Assembly: GCF_023156195.1 (NCBI RefSeq) | Contig: NZ_JAKUKA010000001.1 | Span: 5,084,001 to 5,148,000 of the forward strand | Direction of reading: 5' to 3' | Length of the DNA: 64,000 nucleotides | Origin: Chitinophaga sedimenti | Lineage (GTDB): Bacteria > Bacteroidota > Bacteroidia > Chitinophagales > Chitinophagaceae | Shown here: one piece after another, positions 61,175 to 64,000 of the stretch | Layout of the letters: each line of letters begins with the position of its first letter | Numbering within the stretch: the first letter of the stretch is position 1 | The notes under the pieces: generated by a model | What the model was told of the DNA's origin: nothing | Seen by the model: the letters and a program-made list of their open reading frames with translations, nothing else | The model's database searches: none | Translations under genes and position numbers: made by a program

Positions 61175-61761
61175 CTAAAGCGTTACACCGATTTTAAAGG
61201 CAAACCGGTTAATATTATATTCAATTGTTCGTTTGTAGTCTGCCACCTGTTCTCTTGCCTCCCCTTTGGTGGCTGCGTACTGGTAACCAATACTCAGCAG
61301 GAAGGCGTTACGCTCGTTCCAGTGAAACGCCGTACCGATTCCCAGGTCCACAAAGGGGGCGAACGTTGCCGGTTCCCACTTCGTGTAATCAATGGTCATC
61401 GTAGTAAGATGCAGGATTCCCGGATTTCCATAAATGAACGGCGTTATTTTTTTATCGAGTATATAATAACGCAGGTCGGCATTTACCATCCAGCCATTTA
61501 GTTTGTTCAGGTTACGGTCGTCTACCTTGAACAACATGAATTCCGGAAGCCGGCCCCGATACCTGCGGAGTAGTGCTTGTGGAAACGATAACCGAGAGCG
61601 CTTTTAATCACGATCCCGGCATCGCCTCCGGCATTTCCGTAAAGCATGCCTGTTTCCGTAATATTATAAAGAACATTTTTCCGCTTCACTGCAGGCGTTT
61701 GTGCCTGACTGTTAGTATACGCGAACAAGAAAAGCAGTACAAGGATAAAAACACGTGTCAT
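61175..61761 (-). CDS. Outer-membrane beta-barrel-like protein, one frameshift
   Basis: 195 residues after correction. Signal peptide (MTRVFILVLLFLFAYTNSQA), then alternating beta-strand sequence (GMLYGNAGGDAGIVIKSALG, FAPFVDLGIGTAFHWNERNA, LLSIGYQYAA) ending with an aromatic-rich strand RFAFKIGVTL, as in small outer-membrane barrels. The frame breaks at GG, 61550-61551 (GGG expected). It starts five bases after the LVIVD-like gene stop, so the two form an operon. Confidence 0.75.
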
Positions 61762-61766
61762 CGTTG

Positions 61767-63044
61767 TTAATGCTTGCTGGTTATAGCGATTTTACTCAAT
61801 AAAACCGGGTTGTTCAAGTTCTTGTAATCGTATTGATATAATCCATCCAGTGCACTTACCAGTAATAAATTATCATGTGGGATCACGTCATAAGTTTCGA
61901 GGCCTTCGAGCCATTTAACGGTCTTTATGTCTAAAGTATTGCTGGCGTCTAAAAACTTTAATCCTGATTTTCCTTCGCAGATAAACAGTCGTCCGTTATC
62001 AATACCCAGTCCCCATGGATTTTCATCTCGTATGTTTTAATCCGCTTAGGTTGTGTGATGTTTTTACATCCAGCACATCCAGCTGATTGGCGGTGCCCGT
62101 ACAAGTGTTGCCATTGCGCAACGTCACATAGGCCACATCATTTTCTACTACCACCGGATCGCATGCCCGCATATGTTCAAAGCGGCCTTTCAGTACCGGC
62201 GCTTTAGGGCTGGCAGCATCCATGATGTACATGCCCGTTGAAGCGCCTACGAACAGGTATTGTTTGTAGGGGAACAGTGTTTCAATGCCGAACGGCATAG
62301 GCGTACTGGTCGACAGTACCGGGTTTTGCGGTTGTGCAATATCAAAGGCGTGAATCGTATGTTGGTCGATGGTGTATAATGTTTGGTTCATCACCGTAAA
62401 CCGCGCCATGGAACCGCCTTTGGTAATGCCTCCACCGCCGCTATTGCTGCTGGCGCTGTTCAGTGCCTGTCCGCCGCTGGCGCTGGAATAATAAAAACCA
62501 TCGTAACATACGTACACAAGCGGGCCTGAACATTCTTGTTCGTACGTTGTATCACGCGGTGCGTAGCCGGTGATTAACGTATCGCGGCTGTCGGTGAACC
62601 GGTACTGATACGCGGTCGTAAAGGCAAAGTCTGACCGGTTTTTCAACTGCGGTGCAGCAGGGTTGCTGATGTCAAAGACCAAAAGATCCATGTAACTGTC
62701 TGCATACAGGGTATTGCCCGTAATGGCCAGATCTACGTTTCCAGGGATGTTAATGAATGAAATATTTCTTGGCTTCGAAGGATTACTGTTATCAATAACG
62801 TGGATACCCTTATTCAGCTCGTTCAAAAAATATAGTTGCCTTTCATGTAAATTTTCCCCGGCGCAGCTATTTCCGCGGGAGCCTGAATCTGGTATTCCGC
62901 ACGGACATCGGCGGTAGCCTTCAATACCGGCGTGTACATCGTGAGCGTAACGGTTGTCTTGCACTTGTCTTTTACACATCCCTGGTGACTAATCCCAATT
63001 GCGACTGCTGCAAAAAGCAGCCATGATTTGTAAAGAGCTTGCAT
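61767..63044 (-). CDS. LVIVD-repeat, probable surface lipoprotein, three frameshifts
   Basis: 426 residues after correction. Lipoprotein-like signal (LLFAAVAIGISHQGC), then repeats of the LVIVD/beta-propeller type (VIDNSNPSKPRNISFINIPG, MDLLVFDISNPAAPQLKNRS, MYIMDAASPKAPVLKGRFEH). It probably forms a propeller on the cell surface; the function is unknown. The frame breaks at 62825-62830 (T7 to T6 coding), 62046-62047 (A3 to A2) and 62020-62023 (A5 to A4). Cotranscribed with the small barrel protein. Confidence 0.78.
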
Positions 63045-63118
63045 GAGGGGATAATTTGCTTGTTAAACGGGGGAGGAGAAGTAAAAGTTACAGGTAGCGA
63101 AAAAATCCCGTTCTGTAT

Positions 63119-63173
63119 GAGGATCTTAAGAGGATCTTAACTGGATGGTTACTGGATTGTTACTGAAATCGAC
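63119..63173. repeat. Intergenic locus of 11-bp units (locus C)
   Basis: GAGGATCTTAA (63119-63129), GAGGATCTTAA (63130-63140), CTGGATGGTTA (63141-63151), CTGGATTGTTA (63152-63162), then a weaker CTGAAATCGAC. The spacing is exactly 11. Downstream (63180-63225) lies a partly complementary stretch. The rest of the 355-base gap between the LVIVD gene and gpmI shows no gene. Confidence 0.65.
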
Positions 63174-63346
63174 CTGTTTCAGTAGTAAACAGCCGGATTT
63201 TAGTTACAGTTAGTTACGATCCCCTGGGGATGCTCTTATTATTGCCTTCATCAAAGAGGTAACGAAAGGGGAGAGAACAACTGCCGTGGTTTGGCTGAAG
63301 GAGTGGCTCAAAGGTGTCTAACTGCTTAATCAACAGCGAGTTAGTT

Positions 63347-63379
63347 AAAAAAGCCCCGGTCATGAACTGCCGGGGCTTT
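63347..63379 (-). terminator. Intrinsic terminator after gpmI
   Basis: On the minus strand, AAAGCCCCGG and CCGGGGCTTT form a ten-base perfect stem with a ten-base loop, followed by TTTT. Confidence 0.8.
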
Positions 63380-63400
63380 ACGAACGTATTTTTGTAAACG

Positions 63401-64000
63401 TTATACGAGGATGTTACCGGTCATTTCTTTCGGAACCGGCAAGCCCATGAAGTGCAAAATGGTGGGTGCGATATCGCCCAGTTTGCCGCTTTTTACAGGG
63501 CCTCTGAAGTCTTTGTTGATGATGAACAGCGGCACCAGGTTCAGGGAGTGCGCGGTGTTCGGCGTACCGTCTTCGTTTACCATGAAGTCGGCGTTGCCAT
63601 GGTCGGCGGTGAGGAACACGGTGTAGTCGCTAGCCAGGGCGGCGGTTACAACGCGCGCTACGCAGGCGTCTACGGTTTCAACGGCTTTTACTACTGCCGG
63701 CCAAACGCCGGTATGGCCCACCATGTCCGCATTCGCGAAGTTAAGTACCACGAAGTCAGCGCTTTTGGCTTCCAGCTCGGGTACAATCATGTCGGCGATC
63801 TGGTTGGCGCTCATTTCGGGTTGCAGGTCGTACGTGGCCACTTTCGGAGAAGGCGCCAGCAGTCTTCGTTCGCCCACGAATTCCGCTTCGCGGCCGCCGG
63901 AGAAGAAGAACGATACGTGCGGGTATTTTTCAGTTTCCGCGATGCGGATCTGTGTGCGGTTATTTTGTTCCAGCACTTCGCCCAGCGTCATGGTCAGGTT
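63401..64000 (-). CDS. gpmI: 2,3-bisphosphoglycerate-independent phosphoglycerate mutase, 3' part
   Basis: The C-terminal 196 codons; the gene continues past the window end. Alkaline-phosphatase superfamily motifs: SFFFSGGREAEFVGERRLLA, NFANADMVGHTG and the metal-binding FLTADHGNAD, ending PVPKEMTGNILV. It interconverts 3- and 2-phosphoglycerate in glycolysis, with two Mn ions. A terminator lies just after. Confidence 0.92.
   Translation of the reverse strand, partial: NLTMTLGEVLEQNNRTQIRIAETEKYPHVSFFFSGGREAEFVGERRLLAPSPKVATYDLQPEMSANQIADMIVPELEAKSADFVVLNFANADMVGHTGVWPAVVKAVETVDACVARVVTAALASDYTVFLTADHGNADFMVNEDGTPNTAHSLNLVPLFIINKDFRGPVKSGKLGDIAPTILHFMGLPVPKEMTGNILV

Noticed and set aside
1..64000. 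tRNA or rRNA genes
   Set aside because: No T-arm (GTTCGAATC-like) with pairing arms and no conserved rRNA sequence was found by eye.

Overview
The window is a chromosomal segment of a Bacteroidota bacterium, most likely Chitinophagaceae (Chitinophaga-like). Supporting signs are the gliding/type IX secretion genes gldD, gldE and gldKLMN, the clade-typical DUF3109 and DUF4271 proteins, a 31-residue AURKAIP1/COX24-like basic protein before rng, an anti-sigma protein carrying a SusC-type carboxypeptidase-regulatory domain, and many promoter -7 boxes of the Bacteroidota form TAnnTTTG. I saw no tRNA, rRNA, insertion sequence, prophage, CRISPR array or origin.

Layout. 0-2 kb: small regulators and a secreted protein. 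2.2-9 kb: carB, comEC, purH. 9.1-11.1 kb: an ECF sigma factor overlapping a fused anti-sigma/TonB protein. 11.1-17 kb, minus strand: lutB, DUF3109, gldD, gldE, ssb, mutY. 17.2-20.3 kb: HU, a TPR protein, the small basic protein and rng. 20.5-28.1 kb: L,D-transpeptidase, CPBP protein, ridA, 3HCDH-like protein, tsaB, ArsR regulator, MBL-rhodanese, BON and BON-LysM proteins. 28.4-34.3 kb, minus strand: acyltransferase, nadB, lysoplasmalogenase, an NtrY/NtrC-like two-component pair. 34.6-45.4 kb: a MacAB-TolC-like export cluster with two adaptors, two ATPases, two paired 806-residue permeases, a small membrane protein and TolC. 45.4-52 kb: gpsA, hemW, DUF4271, hemD, DUF255. 52.2-57.1 kb: gldKLMN, the type IX secretion core. 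57.1-64 kb: Crp-like regulator, DinB, uvrC, envelope proteins and the 3' part of gpmI.

The sequence has many single-base indels in coding regions, about 50 by my count. Almost all are one-base changes, usually losses, in homopolymer runs, and they hit essential genes (carB 8, uvrC 3, rng 2, gpsA 2, hemD 2). Restoring one base at each site gives full-length proteins, so I treat these as sequencing errors rather than pseudogenes. I give whole-gene coordinates and state the break points.

The least explained structure is a set of three intergenic loci (about 28.2, 46.6 and 63.1 kb). Each is built from 11-bp units, with different sequences at each locus. At two loci the units form perfect complementary arms of 13, 17 or 22 bp, and both of these loci lie between converging genes.
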